From a virus: a DNA stretch of 64,000 nt. The notes below the pieces were generated by a model. That model saw only the letters and a program-made list of their open reading frames with translations. It was not told the DNA's origin and ran no database searches. Of the stretch, positions 7,716 to 16,297 are shown piece by piece (the first letter of the stretch is position 1; each line of letters begins with the position of its first letter). The stretch lies in the IMG/VR virus record IMGVR_UViG_3300027858_000004, positions 1 through 64,000 of that record. The stretch is one strand, 5' to 3'. Both the position numbers and the translations under genes were made by a program.

Positions 7716-8546
7716 ATGATAGCAATTAACTTTGAACAGACGGTTAAAAATTTCTTGGAAGGTATTACTGATTATGAAACTCTAGATTTATCAGAAATAG
7801 AAGTGGATGTTTTAATTCAACATGTTGCAAACGAACTAGAAGGATATGAAGATATTGAGCAGAGCAATGTGGAACGTGAGATAAACATCTATCTTCAAAA
7901 TACAGGATTCACTTATGACGATGAGGCAGAAGCGTGGGAATTGGCAGAGAAAGTAGATTATCCTCACTATAAAGAAATGTACGTTTTAAAATATAACATG
8001 AAAGAACTTGCTTTTGACACGATAGAAAAGGCAGAGGCTTACATTAAGGAAAATGATGTTGCATACCCCGAAGTAACTCTAAGCGATGTTAAATATACAA
8101 ACAGACATAGCTTTGAAATTATACAGGACAATGAAACATTTGAATATGAAAAAGGAAAGTTAGAAAAAGTGGAAGATATGAAATGTAACATTTGTGAAAC
8201 TGGGGAAATGGAACATAAACAACTGAAAAAAACTCATGTGTATATCTGTGTAGAGTGTCCTAATGTTCAACTAGAATATTCTTTCTATGAAGATATCGAA
8301 AACTTGTCAGCTTACTTGCGTGGGGAATTAGAGCCTTTGACGGAAGAAGAGCAAATGGAATATATTTTAGCAGAGTTTCTTGGTTTCCATAGTTACGATG
8401 GAAACAGTGAAAAGCTATCTCATGAAGTTAAATTATTAATTAACAACAATGAAGAGATACATGCAAATGTTTCTGAAACCTACCGATTAAATGGTAAACA
8501 AGACGAGCTAATGGAAAAAGTAATCGACTCTCTTCTAATTCGATAA
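7716..8546 (+). CDS. unknown 276-aa protein with central zinc ribbon
   Basis: ATG 7716 is 10 bases after AAAGGAG; ATG 7707 is too close to it. The acidic N-terminal half is helical. Around residues 150-180 there are two CxxC pairs (CNIC, CVEC) about 25 residues apart, a zinc-ribbon layout. An acidic helical C-terminal domain follows. Single gene between copies 8 and 9. No whole-length family recognised. Confidence 0.8.
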   Translation: MIAINFEQTVKNFLEGITDYETLDLSEIEVDVLIQHVANELEGYEDIEQSNVEREINIYLQNTGFTYDDEAEAWELAEKVDYPHYKEMYVLKYNMKELAFDTIEKAEAYIKENDVAYPEVTLSDVKYTNRHSFEIIQDNETFEYEKGKLEKVEDMKCNICETGEMEHKQLKKTHVYICVECPNVQLEYSFYEDIENLSAYLRGELEPLTEEEQMEYILAEFLGFHSYDGNSEKLSHEVKLLINNNEEIHANVSETYRLNGKQDELMEKVIDSLLIR

Positions 8547-8576
8547 TAAAAGTTGAATATTATTAAGAAATACTTA

Positions 8577-8605
8577 TTGACATATTCTGTTTAGTATGCT
8601 ATAAT
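8577..8605 (+). promoter_or_regulatory. repeated SPbeta-type promoter, copy 9
   Basis: TTGACA, 17 bases, TATAAT with GTATGC before the -10. Drives genes at 8639 and 8943. Confidence 0.82.
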
Positions 8606-8638
8606 TAGTTATAAGCTTAAGGAAGAGGTTGATAGCAA

Positions 8639-8884
8639 ATGAAATTTAAAACAGTATATCTTGATAAATGGGACAATGACTTACAGGATTCACCCAATCG
8701 CATTAAAGGGGTGAATGAGGTTATAGAGGTTGTAAGGCAAGAGGGAGGTTGTGAGGTCTCTTTTGATTACGAAGGAAGAACAAGGCATATGTCAGCATCT
8801 GAAAACTTTGCGAAAATGCTACCTGAAGACTTCAATTACAATATTGGCTATAATTACGAGTTTACGATTACTCTTAAGAAATAA
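8639..8884 (+). CDS. unknown 81-aa protein
   Basis: GGAAGAGG ribosome binding site. Beta-rich, one Cys near the middle, no family recognised. A hairpin separates it from the next gene. Confidence 0.75.
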   Translation: MKFKTVYLDKWDNDLQDSPNRIKGVNEVIEVVRQEGGCEVSFDYEGRTRHMSASENFAKMLPEDFNYNIGYNYEFTITLKK

Positions 8885-8891
8885 GGATGGT

Positions 8892-8914
8892 GGAAGTAGA
8901 TTAATTCTACTTCC
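8892..8914 (+). terminator. 9-bp hairpin
   Basis: GGAAGTAGA and TCTACTTCC around a TTAAT loop, directly after a stop codon. Weak U content afterwards; may act as a partial terminator before the gene at 8943. Confidence 0.55.
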
Positions 8915-8942
8915 TAATTCCATACATAATGGAGGTAACACA

Positions 8943-9152
8943 GTGGGCAGAATAAACTATTCTTTAGGACACAAATACATAAATCAGTTTGATAAGAGAA
9001 AACAGGCAGAAATTATTATTGATATTGTTAATGCACTAGTTGAGATTGACCATGTGGATGATTTGCAGAGCTATTTAAATGATGCACTTGATAGTAGACT
9101 GGGAGACTTAATCGATTTAATAGACATAGAAAAACACATGATAGAGAATTAA
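8943..9152 (+). CDS. unknown 69-aa acidic helical protein
   Basis: GTG start 8 bases after ATGGAGGT. Longer upstream extensions in this frame run through the previous gene and are not credible. Acidic helices, Asp/Leu-rich C-terminus, no family recognised. Confidence 0.7.
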   Translation: MGRINYSLGHKYINQFDKRKQAEIIIDIVNALVEIDHVDDLQSYLNDALDSRLGDLIDLIDIEKHMIEN

Positions 9153-9166
9153 TTTTAAACTATCTA

Positions 9167-9195
9167 TTGACAAATAAAATATAGTGTGTTATAAT
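9167..9195 (+). promoter_or_regulatory. repeated SPbeta-type promoter, copy 10
   Basis: TTGACA, 17 bases, TATAAT with TGTGT in place of TGTGC. Drives the 310-aa gene at 9247. Confidence 0.82.
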
Positions 9196-9246
9196 TATAT
9201 TATAGTAAAGAAGAGGAAAACAAAACAATCAGAATGGAGCTTACAT

Positions 9247-10179
9247 ATGAAAATAGATGACTTGAAAGCCAAAGTATTAAAAGCAGAAGAAAAGGTTGAA
9301 AAATGTAAGAAGACGATTGAAAGACACGAAAAGCAAAAGATTAAAAAAATTGATGCACTTGTGAAAAAAGGAATTAATCTTGTAGGATTAAATAAAGAGG
9401 ATGTAGAAGAAATTCAATTTGAACATCGTGGAACAGATGAATCATGGGAGATATCTGAAGTGAAGTTCAAACTGGAAGACATTAAAGGTGCTACAAGAAA
9501 ACTATCCGATGCAGAGACAATCCTAAACAACTGGAAGAATAAGCTTGATGCCGAAATAGAAAAAGATAACTTCATTAACAATAGTGTTCCACAGGTTATC
9601 AAAGACTTCCTAGAAGAGTGGAAAAACAATGCTTATGAGTGGCACTTAAGAAAATATGATGCATATGTAGAGTTCCTTGAAAAGCTAAAGACCGATAAGC
9701 TTGAAGCCATCATTGAGTGTGTTAAAACGTTTGAGGTGTATTCTCATCTATTAAATGAAGATGGAGAAGTTAAAAATACAGATGAGTATTCTTTAATAAA
9801 CGTTCGACCAAGTGGCACTGTGAAAAACTTCTTAGAAGAAAAGAAATTAGATTATAGAAGTATTGACCAAAGAAAGAAAAACTTTGGTGGAGCTATTATT
9901 CAAAAGATGCATGAAATTAGAAGCAAAGAAGAGAGAGAGCAATGGATTAACAATCAATTGGAAAATGAAAAGAAATCAAAAATGATTGACTTAATCACTC
10001 GTATTAACGGTATTGTAGGTACTATTACGGATGCTTCAGAGTTGCGTATAAGCGTTAAAGGGAATTTAGATGGATTCATTACTGGAACAGACGGAAAAGC
10101 TAAAATTGAAACAGTGGGCGCAGGTGGTTACAATATTCAATTATTTCACTTTAGAACATTGGTACATGAAGTGAAATAA
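9247..10179 (+). CDS. unknown 310-aa protein with N-terminal coiled coil
   Basis: ATG 9247 follows AATGGAGC; the frame is open back into the promoter (9184), which cannot be translated from there. Residues 1-45 are a Lys/Glu-rich coiled coil; the middle is helical and charged; the last 60 residues look like a small beta domain. It has its own promoter (copy 10) and hairpin terminator. No family recognised. Confidence 0.8.
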   Translation: MKIDDLKAKVLKAEEKVEKCKKTIERHEKQKIKKIDALVKKGINLVGLNKEDVEEIQFEHRGTDESWEISEVKFKLEDIKGATRKLSDAETILNNWKNKLDAEIEKDNFINNSVPQVIKDFLEEWKNNAYEWHLRKYDAYVEFLEKLKTDKLEAIIECVKTFEVYSHLLNEDGEVKNTDEYSLINVRPSGTVKNFLEEKKLDYRSIDQRKKNFGGAIIQKMHEIRSKEEREQWINNQLENEKKSKMIDLITRINGIVGTITDASELRISVKGNLDGFITGTDGKAKIETVGAGGYNIQLFHFRTLVHEVK

Positions 10180-10188
10180 TAATCAAAG

Positions 10189-10212
10189 GTGACACTCTTA
10201 ACAGGGTGTCAC
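10189..10212 (+). terminator. 9-bp hairpin terminator
   Basis: GTGACACTC pairs with GGGTGTCAC around a 6-base loop just after the 310-aa gene and before promoter copy 11. Confidence 0.65.
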
Positions 10213-10238
10213 ACATAAAATATATTTATAAATAGTTA

Positions 10239-10267
10239 TTGACAAATACATAGTAATGTGCTATAAT
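10239..10267 (+). promoter_or_regulatory. repeated SPbeta-type promoter, copy 11
   Basis: TAGTTATTGACA, 17-base spacer, TGTGCTATAAT. Drives the eight-gene unit 10321-12541. Confidence 0.87.
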
Positions 10268-10320
10268 TAAGTTATAAGTAAGAAGAAAACAAATGACAAG
10301 CAATGAAGGAGGAAGGTATA

Positions 10321-10614
10321 ATGGAATTTACAATTGATTCAAGTTTAAAAATCATAAAAGATGTTGAAGGGGCAAGAAAAGTAATAGAAAGAATTACAGA
10401 AGATAACACTCTAAGAATAGAAATTGAGAGTGGGGAGATTGCAGAATTTGCATATAGCAAAGAATCTCAAAGCACATTTTCAAGTGGAATAGGTATCACC
10501 TATTTAAATAGCAGCTCTACCCCTTTCAATACTATTCCAAACCTATATGACAAGGAAACTGCAAGTAGATTGCTCTATGCTAACAGAAGAGCCTACAACA
10601 AGAAATTTAAATAA
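10321..10614 (+). CDS. unknown 97-aa protein
   Basis: ATG 10321 chosen, 9 bases after AAGGAGGA; the ATG at 10303 is upstream of that site. Charged helical N-terminal half and Ser-rich C-terminal half. First gene of the longest left-arm operon. Confidence 0.75.
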   Translation: MEFTIDSSLKIIKDVEGARKVIERITEDNTLRIEIESGEIAEFAYSKESQSTFSSGIGITYLNSSSTPFNTIPNLYDKETASRLLYANRRAYNKKFK

Positions 10615-10628
10615 TAGGAGAGATTAAA

Positions 10629-10814
10629 GTGAATAAAATCAAAGCGATAGATGTATTTAATTGTAATAATGTATTCCCAAAACCATTTCATGAGTGTGTG
10701 GAGATTGCTAAAAGTGTGGGATATTCGTATATGTCTTTTAACACTATGGTGGTTAGTGTGGATGCTAATAGCACATCAGATTATATTTGTTTAGAAAAAG
10801 ACTTAGCAGTATAA
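10629..10814 (+). CDS. unknown 61-aa protein
   Basis: GTG start 8 bases after TAGGAGAG, 14 bases behind the upstream stop. Small mixed alpha/beta protein with three Cys; no family recognised. Confidence 0.72.
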   Translation: MNKIKAIDVFNCNNVFPKPFHECVEIAKSVGYSYMSFNTMVVSVDANSTSDYICLEKDLAV

Positions 10815-10851
10815 TACGTGTCTTTTATTAAAAGAATGGAGGAACAATGAT

Positions 10852-11091
10852 ATGGAAGAAATCAAAATCATAGGTTACTTTGTTGATAAGGATGGAGACA
10901 AATCAATACCCAGTGACGTATTCGTTGCGATTGATGAAGTGGCAGATTTTAAAGGCAATTTGACAATTTATTGCACAATTGGTCAACATGGTAGTGCTAG
11001 TTTAGAATATATTAAGGAATGCGAAGAAATTACAAAAAAAGAGTATATTGAAGCTAGTAGAGGTCTTTATACACCTGTTGAATATATTTAA
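10852..11091 (+). CDS. unknown 79-aa beta-rich protein
   Basis: ATGGAGGA ribosome binding site. Alternating hydrophobic pattern suggests a small beta domain. Preceded by one of the recurrent AT-rich linkers (TTTTATTAAAA). No family recognised. Confidence 0.74.
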   Translation: MEEIKIIGYFVDKDGDKSIPSDVFVAIDEVADFKGNLTIYCTIGQHGSASLEYIKECEEITKKEYIEASRGLYTPVEYI

Positions 11092-11114
11092 TAAAAAAGG
11101 AAGGGGGAAATTAA

Positions 11115-11342
11115 ATGAGTATCAAAGAACAACTATTAAATTTGGGGATTAATGAAACTGAAATTGATACACATGAATCTGATTTATATGTTTTAGTCAA
11201 TGACATTTCTAAAGAATGGCTTTCAACGTATGAATTTAAAAGCATTGTTTACATGTTTAGGTCGGAAATTGACAATAAACTTTGGTACGATATTCCGTTC
11301 GGTTACATGAATGAACATTATGAAAATAGATTTAATTTGTGA
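11115..11342 (+). CDS. unknown 75-aa protein
   Basis: AAGGAAGGGGG ribosome binding site. Helical, with aromatic residues near the C-terminus; no family recognised. Confidence 0.74.
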   Translation: MSIKEQLLNLGINETEIDTHESDLYVLVNDISKEWLSTYEFKSIVYMFRSEIDNKLWYDIPFGYMNEHYENRFNL

Positions 11343-11362
11343 GTTTATAGGAGGTTATTCTT

Positions 11363-11569
11363 ATGGAAGAAGTTATAATGAAAGACGGTTTTTTGAATAG
11401 CTTAGACTTTGCACTAGAACAATTAGAAAGACAGTCGGAGTTATTTGAAGAGGCAGAAATGAATGCTGAAAGAATTAGAACTGATACCTTAATAAGAGAG
11501 TTAAGACAGGTTATAGATAAATCTGAAAGATTGGTTTACTTTGTAAATAATGGATTTGATAAAATGTGA
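11363..11569 (+). CDS. unknown 68-aa helical protein
   Basis: TAGGAGG ribosome binding site. Glu/Arg-rich single long helix pattern, probably a coiled-coil oligomer. No family recognised. Confidence 0.73.
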   Translation: MEEVIMKDGFLNSLDFALEQLERQSELFEEAEMNAERIRTDTLIRELRQVIDKSERLVYFVNNGFDKM

Positions 11570-11596
11570 TATTTATTAAAAAAGAGGGGTGACTAT

Positions 11597-11854
11597 ATGC
11601 AAAGACTTGACATTGAAACGTGGAAAAATATATTTAGGAACATACGAGAAGCACAGGAAGAGCAAGAAAAAGAAGAAGGTATAGAAGAGCTGATTAGAGA
11701 TGGTGTAGTTGAAAGAATTGATGTTGAGGTAACTTGGTTAGAAACTGACGATGAGTGGTGTCTATGTAGCGAATACGAGCTATTTGAAGATGGTTTTAAA
11801 ACAGAAGAAGAAGCAATGGAGCGTTTGAAATATCTAGAAAATATTTTACTGTGA
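11597..11854 (+). CDS. unknown 85-aa acidic protein
   Basis: AAGAGGGGTG ribosome binding site. Strongly acidic helices with a Trp-rich centre; no family recognised. Confidence 0.74.
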   Translation: MQRLDIETWKNIFRNIREAQEEQEKEEGIEELIRDGVVERIDVEVTWLETDDEWCLCSEYELFEDGFKTEEEAMERLKYLENILL

Positions 11855-11897
11855 TTGATAAATTGCGACTTTTATGAAAATTGAATGGAGGGTTAAA

Positions 11898-12185
11898 ATG
11901 GCTATTTACAAAAGTGGAGAAGCAATCGTTAAATTTAGTTTATTAAAAACTACCGACACTAGAAAGCTTTATAATTTTATTGTTAATATACAAGGCAATG
12001 AGGATTTTGTTTTTAACGGTGAAGATTATTCATGTCCTATTAGTTGGTCTGATGAACAAATTGCAAGTGATATGTTTAATTGGGCATTGGATATGTCAAT
12101 GGAGGGCGACTTAGACCTTTTGAATGCTATTGCTTTCAATGAGTATGTGGGCAATGAGAATACACCTTTAGTTGAACAAATTTAA
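11898..12185 (+). CDS. unknown 95-aa protein
   Basis: ATG 11898, 7 bases after TGGAGGG; the in-frame ATG 11874 lies upstream of the ribosome binding site. Acidic alpha/beta protein; no family recognised. Confidence 0.74.
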   Translation: MAIYKSGEAIVKFSLLKTTDTRKLYNFIVNIQGNEDFVFNGEDYSCPISWSDEQIASDMFNWALDMSMEGDLDLLNAIAFNEYVGNENTPLVEQI

Positions 12186-12217
12186 TAAAAAGCTGATATT
12201 ATGAAGGAGGATGAGGA

Positions 12218-12541
12218 ATGAAGTTTCTACATGGCATATCAATAGCAATATTATATTTACTTGGTATTATTAAGGTTTTTGGTGGAATTGGAATTCATCT
12301 TTATACAGTATATCTATTTTTCATAGTTCATGGTGTATTAGGTGGAGCGATTTCATTATTTTTACCAGTGTTATCGCAAATTTTTATGGGGTTTAAATTG
12401 GTTTCTTATTATGGATGGAATACTCTTTATCCAATGATGTTAATAGCTTATGTGTTAGTTCATATATTGAGCTTTGTGTTCGCTTTAATTGTTACATATG
12501 CTGAAGATAAAGCTATAAAAAAATCACTAATTAAAAGCTAA
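12218..12541 (+). CDS. 107-aa integral membrane protein
   Basis: Perfect AAGGAGGATGAGG ribosome binding site. Three hydrophobic segments (about residues 5-25, 28-55 and 70-93) with short loops and a basic C-terminal tail. Very few charged residues elsewhere. Role unknown; the last gene of its operon, followed by a strong terminator. Confidence 0.78.
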   Translation: MKFLHGISIAILYLLGIIKVFGGIGIHLYTVYLFFIVHGVLGGAISLFLPVLSQIFMGFKLVSYYGWNTLYPMMLIAYVLVHILSFVFALIVTYAEDKAIKKSLIKS

Positions 12542-12548
12542 TTTGTAG

Positions 12549-12594
12549 AAAAATCATACTTCATAGCTTCATAATTAATTGAAGTATGATTTTT
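12549..12594 (+). terminator. strong intrinsic terminator, possibly bidirectional
   Basis: 15-bp inverted repeat AAAAATCATACTTCA with its complement, flanked by A and T runs, as expected of a terminator that works on both strands. Confidence 0.8.
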
Positions 12595-12606
12595 AAAAAA
12601 TATTTA

Positions 12607-12635
12607 TTGACATATACATGTTGGTGTGCTATAAT
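12607..12635 (+). promoter_or_regulatory. repeated SPbeta-type promoter, copy 12
   Basis: TTGACA, 17 bases, TATAAT with GTGTGC before the -10 and AAGTTATAAGTAAG after it. Drives 12680-13920. Confidence 0.87.
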
Positions 12636-12679
12636 TAAGTTATAAGTAAGGAACACATAAAAGAAAGAGGATGATGAAT

Positions 12680-13288
12680 ATGTCAAAGTTTGAAAATTAC
12701 TATAATCATGTGAATGAAGAAGCAGAAGGATTTGTAGGACAATATCTAGAAGATTTCATACACGACATTTCAAACGGAAGTACGGATGTAGACAGTCTAT
12801 TAGACGATGATGGAAAGTTACATGAGTACTGTGACCAACACTTTGACTTAAGGGATGCAGTAGAAATCTTAGAACAGTCTAATAATGTTGAAGAAGATAG
12901 TGGCTTATGGGAAAGCTTAAGCCCTATAGAAGCAGTTGAATCAATGGGATTTTGGACATTTAAAAACGATATGCGAGATGCAGTAAGAGAACAGTTGGAA
13001 GATAAATTAGAAGAAAAGAAAACAGATTTAGAATCAGAATTAGAAGACTTGGAGAAAACAAAATCAGAAATAGAAGAAAAAATGGAAGAATTAGAAAATG
13101 AAAGAGATGAGTTGGATGAGCTAGATGAGATGGACGAAGATGAACAAAAACGTTATGATGAGATTGAGACTAAAATTGGGGAACTAGAAAAAGAAAGGTT
13201 AGATGAAAATGAAGAGGATATTGAAGATGCTATCGAAACAATGGGATATACAATAGATTATTTAGATGAGGCAATAGACTCTATCTAA
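12680..13288 (+). CDS. unknown 202-aa acidic coiled-coil protein
   Basis: ATG 12680 lies 9 bases after AGAGG (two closer ATGs are in frame). The N-terminal 100 residues are acidic and mixed. Residues about 105-190 are an extreme Glu/Leu/Lys coiled coil. The net charge is very negative. Function unknown. Confidence 0.8.
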   Translation: MSKFENYYNHVNEEAEGFVGQYLEDFIHDISNGSTDVDSLLDDDGKLHEYCDQHFDLRDAVEILEQSNNVEEDSGLWESLSPIEAVESMGFWTFKNDMRDAVREQLEDKLEEKKTDLESELEDLEKTKSEIEEKMEELENERDELDELDEMDEDEQKRYDEIETKIGELEKERLDENEEDIEDAIETMGYTIDYLDEAIDSI

Positions 13289-13328
13289 ATCAGTAAAATC
13301 TACTTTTTATTAAATTGGAGGAATTAAG

Positions 13329-13514
13329 ATGGATAAATATTATGAAGTAGCAATTTCAGTTGAACAAGTTTTTAGTTATAAAGTAAAAGCTAAAAATCCA
13401 ATTGAAGCAGAAGAAAAAGCAGTAAACACACTGAAAAGAGAAGAAGACTATGCGGTGATTTTGGATTCAGATGGAGCGATTGAAGAAATTACAGAAGATG
13501 AATTTTACGATTAA
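13329..13514 (+). CDS. 61-aa DpnD/PcfM-like protein
   Basis: TTGGAGGA ribosome binding site. The pattern of an N-terminal YEVAISVEQ strand, the segment AKNPIEAEEKAV and an acidic C-terminal strand resembles the small DpnD/PcfM-like family of phage and plasmid proteins, whose function is unclear. The match is from memory and the protein is short. Confidence 0.65.
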   Translation: MDKYYEVAISVEQVFSYKVKAKNPIEAEEKAVNTLKREEDYAVILDSDGAIEEITEDEFYD

Positions 13515-13551
13515 TAAAATATCCATATTATGAAATAGGAGATGATAAAAA

Positions 13552-13920
13552 ATGACAACATTCTTAGAAGCAACTAGACGATGGGTTAATGAGTGGAATG
13601 CTATTCCTACTGATGCAGTCAACATTTTAATGAATCATGACATAGATTCTAATGGGGATAGCTATGAAATAACAGAAGAAAGAGAAACCGTTTATGGATA
13701 TCCTGTAGGATGGGGAACAATGTGGACTTTTGGCGAGTCTTTAGACAGTGATTGGGCAATGGAAAATAAAGAAATACTAGAGAAATGTGGGGTAGTTGCA
13801 TACTACACTGAGTCTTTAGGGGTTGTTATTGGTATTGACGGTGGAGGCTACGACTTTTATGACCAACATTGGATTCCACTATATAAGGCTAGAGGCTTAC
13901 AGTGGCATAGTGGAGAATAA
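13552..13920 (+). CDS. conserved phage protein, 122 aa (GWGTMWTFG family)
   Basis: ATG 13552 after TAGGAGATG. The sequence shows the conserved segments GWGTMWTFG (near residue 52) and FYDQHWIPLYKARGLQWH (C-terminal end) of an uncharacterised family common in Gram-positive phages. It is last before the hairpin at 13936. Role unknown. Confidence 0.82.
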   Translation: MTTFLEATRRWVNEWNAIPTDAVNILMNHDIDSNGDSYEITEERETVYGYPVGWGTMWTFGESLDSDWAMENKEILEKCGVVAYYTESLGVVIGIDGGGYDFYDQHWIPLYKARGLQWHSGE

Positions 13921-13935
13921 ATTAACTTAGATGTA

Positions 13936-13969
13936 TTTTAGGAGGGGAATAATAATTCCTTTCCTAAAA
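13936..13969 (+). terminator. hairpin terminator
   Basis: TTTTAGGA pairs with TCCTAAAA, with further GGAA/TTCC pairing inside. Symmetric A/T flanks suit a bidirectional terminator. It ends just before promoter copy 13. Confidence 0.65.
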
Positions 13970-13977
13970 GATAGTTA

Positions 13978-14006
13978 TTGACATTTACATAAGTATGTGC
14001 TATAAT
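13978..14006 (+). promoter_or_regulatory. repeated SPbeta-type promoter, copy 13
   Basis: TTGACA, 17 bases, TATAAT with ATGTGC before the -10. Drives the gene at 14043. Confidence 0.86.
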
Positions 14007-14042
14007 TTATTTATAGTAATAAAGAGAAAGAGGCTGATAATT

Positions 14043-14567
14043 ATGGATTACTCATTCAACGGAATTACAGGACAAGTAAACACATGTTACTTAAAAGCTG
14101 AATGGATAGGATTTGATTCAGAAGAGTTTATGTTCACTAAGAAAACGTATGAGCATAAAGAGGAAGGATTAAGCTTTAAATATCTATATGCAGTATCAGT
14201 CACTAATGTTGGGGACTCCAATGGAGAAGATTTGAATTTGGTTACACTAGAGCTAGTAGTGGATAAATCATCCCTTGCGCCAAAGGTCTTAGAATCAATT
14301 TTAGATTCAAGTGGTTGTGATTCTATTGATGAGATTGATAATTGGAATATCATAGCAGAAGGTGGTAGCTCTATTATCATGGGCGAGGAGCTTGTTGGTG
14401 AAGATGATTTAGAGAAGACTATTATAGGTGCAATGGCTACTGTAAGGTCAATAGACAGCATGAGAGGATTCTTTATTGATAAACCCATGAACAATTTTGG
14501 AATGACAGGTTGGGACATCATTAAATATTCAATTGGGAATAAAGAAGAGCTATTTGAAATTAAATAA
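14043..14567 (+). CDS. unknown 174-aa protein
   Basis: ATG 14043 after AAAGAGG; the open frame back to 13995 begins inside the promoter -10 and is an artefact. Acidic alpha/beta protein with a conserved-looking GGSSIIMGEE centre. Single gene between promoter copies 13 and 14; no family recognised. Confidence 0.78.
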   Translation: MDYSFNGITGQVNTCYLKAEWIGFDSEEFMFTKKTYEHKEEGLSFKYLYAVSVTNVGDSNGEDLNLVTLELVVDKSSLAPKVLESILDSSGCDSIDEIDNWNIIAEGGSSIIMGEELVGEDDLEKTIIGAMATVRSIDSMRGFFIDKPMNNFGMTGWDIIKYSIGNKEELFEIK

Positions 14568-14584
14568 ATATTAATAAATAGTTA

Positions 14585-14613
14585 TTGACATATCATCTTT
14601 AGTGTGCTATAAT
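14585..14613 (+). promoter_or_regulatory. repeated SPbeta-type promoter, copy 14
   Basis: TAGTTATTGACA, 17-base spacer, TGTGCTATAAT. Its initially transcribed region is nearly the same as that of copy 12. Drives 14658-15825. Confidence 0.88.
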
Positions 14614-14657
14614 TAATTTATAAGTAAGAAACACACAAAAGAAAGAGGATGATGAGA

Positions 14658-14924
14658 ATGAAAAAATCAGACTTCGAATTTAAATGTGATAGATGCACAG
14701 ATGGAAAAATGGAAAGATACGGACACATTGATAATGGTATTTGTTATAAATGTAGTGGTGTTGGTAGATTAATGTATAATCCACAACCATTTGGAGTAGA
14801 AGAAAAGTTGAATCAATGGTCTGAACAAGAATACTGGGAAATTCAAGCAGAACAGGAAAAAGAACTTAATGCACAAAAGGATTACTTTGAGTATGTAGTA
14901 AACGATGGTGGGTATGCTTGGTAG
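14658..14924 (+). CDS. 88-aa zinc-knuckle protein
   Basis: ATG 14658, 10 bases after AGAGG. CxxC at residues 9-12 and a second CxxC near 29-32, followed by GxGR, form a DnaJ-like cysteine knuckle. An acidic helix follows. Could bind nucleic acid or protein; function unknown. Confidence 0.76.
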   Translation: MKKSDFEFKCDRCTDGKMERYGHIDNGICYKCSGVGRLMYNPQPFGVEEKLNQWSEQEYWEIQAEQEKELNAQKDYFEYVVNDGGYAW

Positions 14925-14932
14925 TTGAGAAT

Positions 14933-14950
14933 GGGAAGGGGTTCCTTCCC
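14933..14950 (+). terminator. GGGAAGG hairpin
   Basis: 7-bp GC-rich stem GGGAAGG/CCTTCCC with a GGTT loop after the zinc-knuckle gene. No U-run follows, so termination may be partial. Confidence 0.5.
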
Positions 14951-15007
14951 TAAAGTAAAGAATCAGTAATAACGATATTTTATTAAAACTCGAATGGAGG
15001 AAATTAA

Positions 15008-15217
15008 ATGCACTATATAATGGTATGGATACATGAAGAAGAAAAATGGTATTACTTCATAAATGATTTTGATTCAAGTCAATTCCCTAACGGATATGTA
15101 GATTATTATATTGAGGTGAACAATGGGGCAATTGTAAACGATAGTTGGGAATCTTCAAATGAAGGTGAGAAATTTATGGATTGCTATAACTCATCGTTAT
15201 GGGCAATTGCTTCTTAA
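15008..15217 (+). CDS. unknown 69-aa protein
   Basis: ATGGAGGA ribosome binding site behind a recurrent AT-rich linker. Rich in Trp and Tyr, acidic; no family recognised. Confidence 0.74.
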   Translation: MHYIMVWIHEEEKWYYFINDFDSSQFPNGYVDYYIEVNNGAIVNDSWESSNEGEKFMDCYNSSLWAIAS

Positions 15218-15278
15218 TAAAAGAACGATTGTATTAATTGTATAACAAAAAACTAAAAATAGAACGGAGACAATTATA

Positions 15279-15554
15279 ATGACAATTAAAAATCTTTCCC
15301 AGTTTAAAAAGTGGTTAAGCAAAGGAAACAAAATTCAATTCTTAGAAAACACTATGAAACCAGAAATGGCAAACGGTCAAATTAGAGAGGTGAACATTGT
15401 ACAAACAAATAGCTTTACAACTTTAGTAGGCGAAAAGGATTCATGGTTAGAGTTTCCAAAGGCTAAAGAATTAATGTTTAATTCAGATGGAACTATTGAC
15501 TTTATTAATAAACATGATGGCGAAATGTGGTTAAAAATTAAACCATTAACATAA
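15279..15554 (+). CDS. conserved phage protein, 91 aa
   Basis: ACGGAGAC ribosome binding site. The layout of a KKWLSKGNKI N-terminus, REVNIVQTNSFT centre and DSWLEFPKAKEL segment matches an uncharacterised family found in Firmicute phages, known to me only by sequence. Likely a small single-domain protein; role unknown. Confidence 0.78.
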   Translation: MTIKNLSQFKKWLSKGNKIQFLENTMKPEMANGQIREVNIVQTNSFTTLVGEKDSWLEFPKAKELMFNSDGTIDFINKHDGEMWLKIKPLT

Positions 15555-15591
15555 TAAAAGTAACGGTTTTAACTTAGAAAGGAAGATGGCA

Positions 15592-15825
15592 ATGGCACAC
15601 AAAATAGTTACTATAAACGGAAACAGATTATTTGAATTAACATATATGGGCGACAAACAGTTTTGCACAATTGAAAATGTAGGTGAGGACGAATATTATG
15701 CTTATAATCAAATGGGCGAAGGTTATTCTGTAGCAGAGCTAAACACAATTGAAATCGTTGAATTGATGACCACTGGCGAAGTAGAATGCAGTGTGGAACA
15801 ATCAAACCATTTAAACCACGAATAG
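15592..15825 (+). CDS. unknown 77-aa protein
   Basis: AAAGGAAG ribosome binding site; ATG 15592 favoured by spacing, ATG 15586 also possible. Acidic beta-rich protein, no family recognised. Last gene before promoter copy 15. Confidence 0.72.
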   Translation: MAHKIVTINGNRLFELTYMGDKQFCTIENVGEDEYYAYNQMGEGYSVAELNTIEIVELMTTGEVECSVEQSNHLNHE

Positions 15826-15854
15826 AACAAACAATAGGGATATAAAATTAGTTA

Positions 15855-15883
15855 TTGACATATTACTGTTAATGTGCTATAAT
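15855..15883 (+). promoter_or_regulatory. repeated SPbeta-type promoter, copy 15
   Basis: TTAGTTATTGACA, 17-base spacer, TGTGCTATAAT. Drives 15920 and probably 16390. Confidence 0.88.
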
Positions 15884-15919
15884 TTACTTATAGAAAGATA
15901 CAGAAAGAGGATGATACAG

Positions 15920-16297
15920 ATGGGTCTAGATATGTACTTAGTAAAAGAAAAAGAAGATGGCAAATTAGATTACACTAATGAATTAGCATATTGGAGAAAA
16001 GCCAACCACATTCATTCATGGTTTGTTAAAAACGTGCAAAATAACACTGATGAATGTATAGCTCATCAAGTCTCAGAAGAACAACTGGAAGAGCTATTAA
16101 GAGTGTGTAAAGAGGTATTAAAAGACCATAGTAAAGCTGATGAGCTTTTGCCCACACAAAACGGATTCTTCTTTGGTAGCACACAATACGATGAATATTA
16201 TTTTGGGGCTATTGAGGAAACTATAGAAACTATTGGTGGAATTTTAGATAACTTTGATTTTAAAAATGAGAAATTATATTATGACTCTAGTTGGTAA
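15920..16297 (+). CDS. conserved phage protein, 125 aa (MGLDMYL family)
   Basis: ATG 15920, 9 bases after AGAGG; the frame is open into the promoter (15872) but cannot be translated from there. MGLDMYL at the N-terminus, AYWRKANHIHSWF near residue 24 and NGFFFGSTQYDEYYF near residue 82 identify a widespread uncharacterised phage family. Cytoplasmic; function unknown. Confidence 0.85.
   Translation: MGLDMYLVKEKEDGKLDYTNELAYWRKANHIHSWFVKNVQNNTDECIAHQVSEEQLEELLRVCKEVLKDHSKADELLPTQNGFFFGSTQYDEYYFGAIEETIETIGGILDNFDFKNEKLYYDSSW

Noticed and set aside
8751-9152. 133-codon ORF overlapping two genes
   Set aside because: Only its last 69 codons, from GTG 8943 behind a ribosome binding site, look real; the rest is a shadow of 8639-8884.
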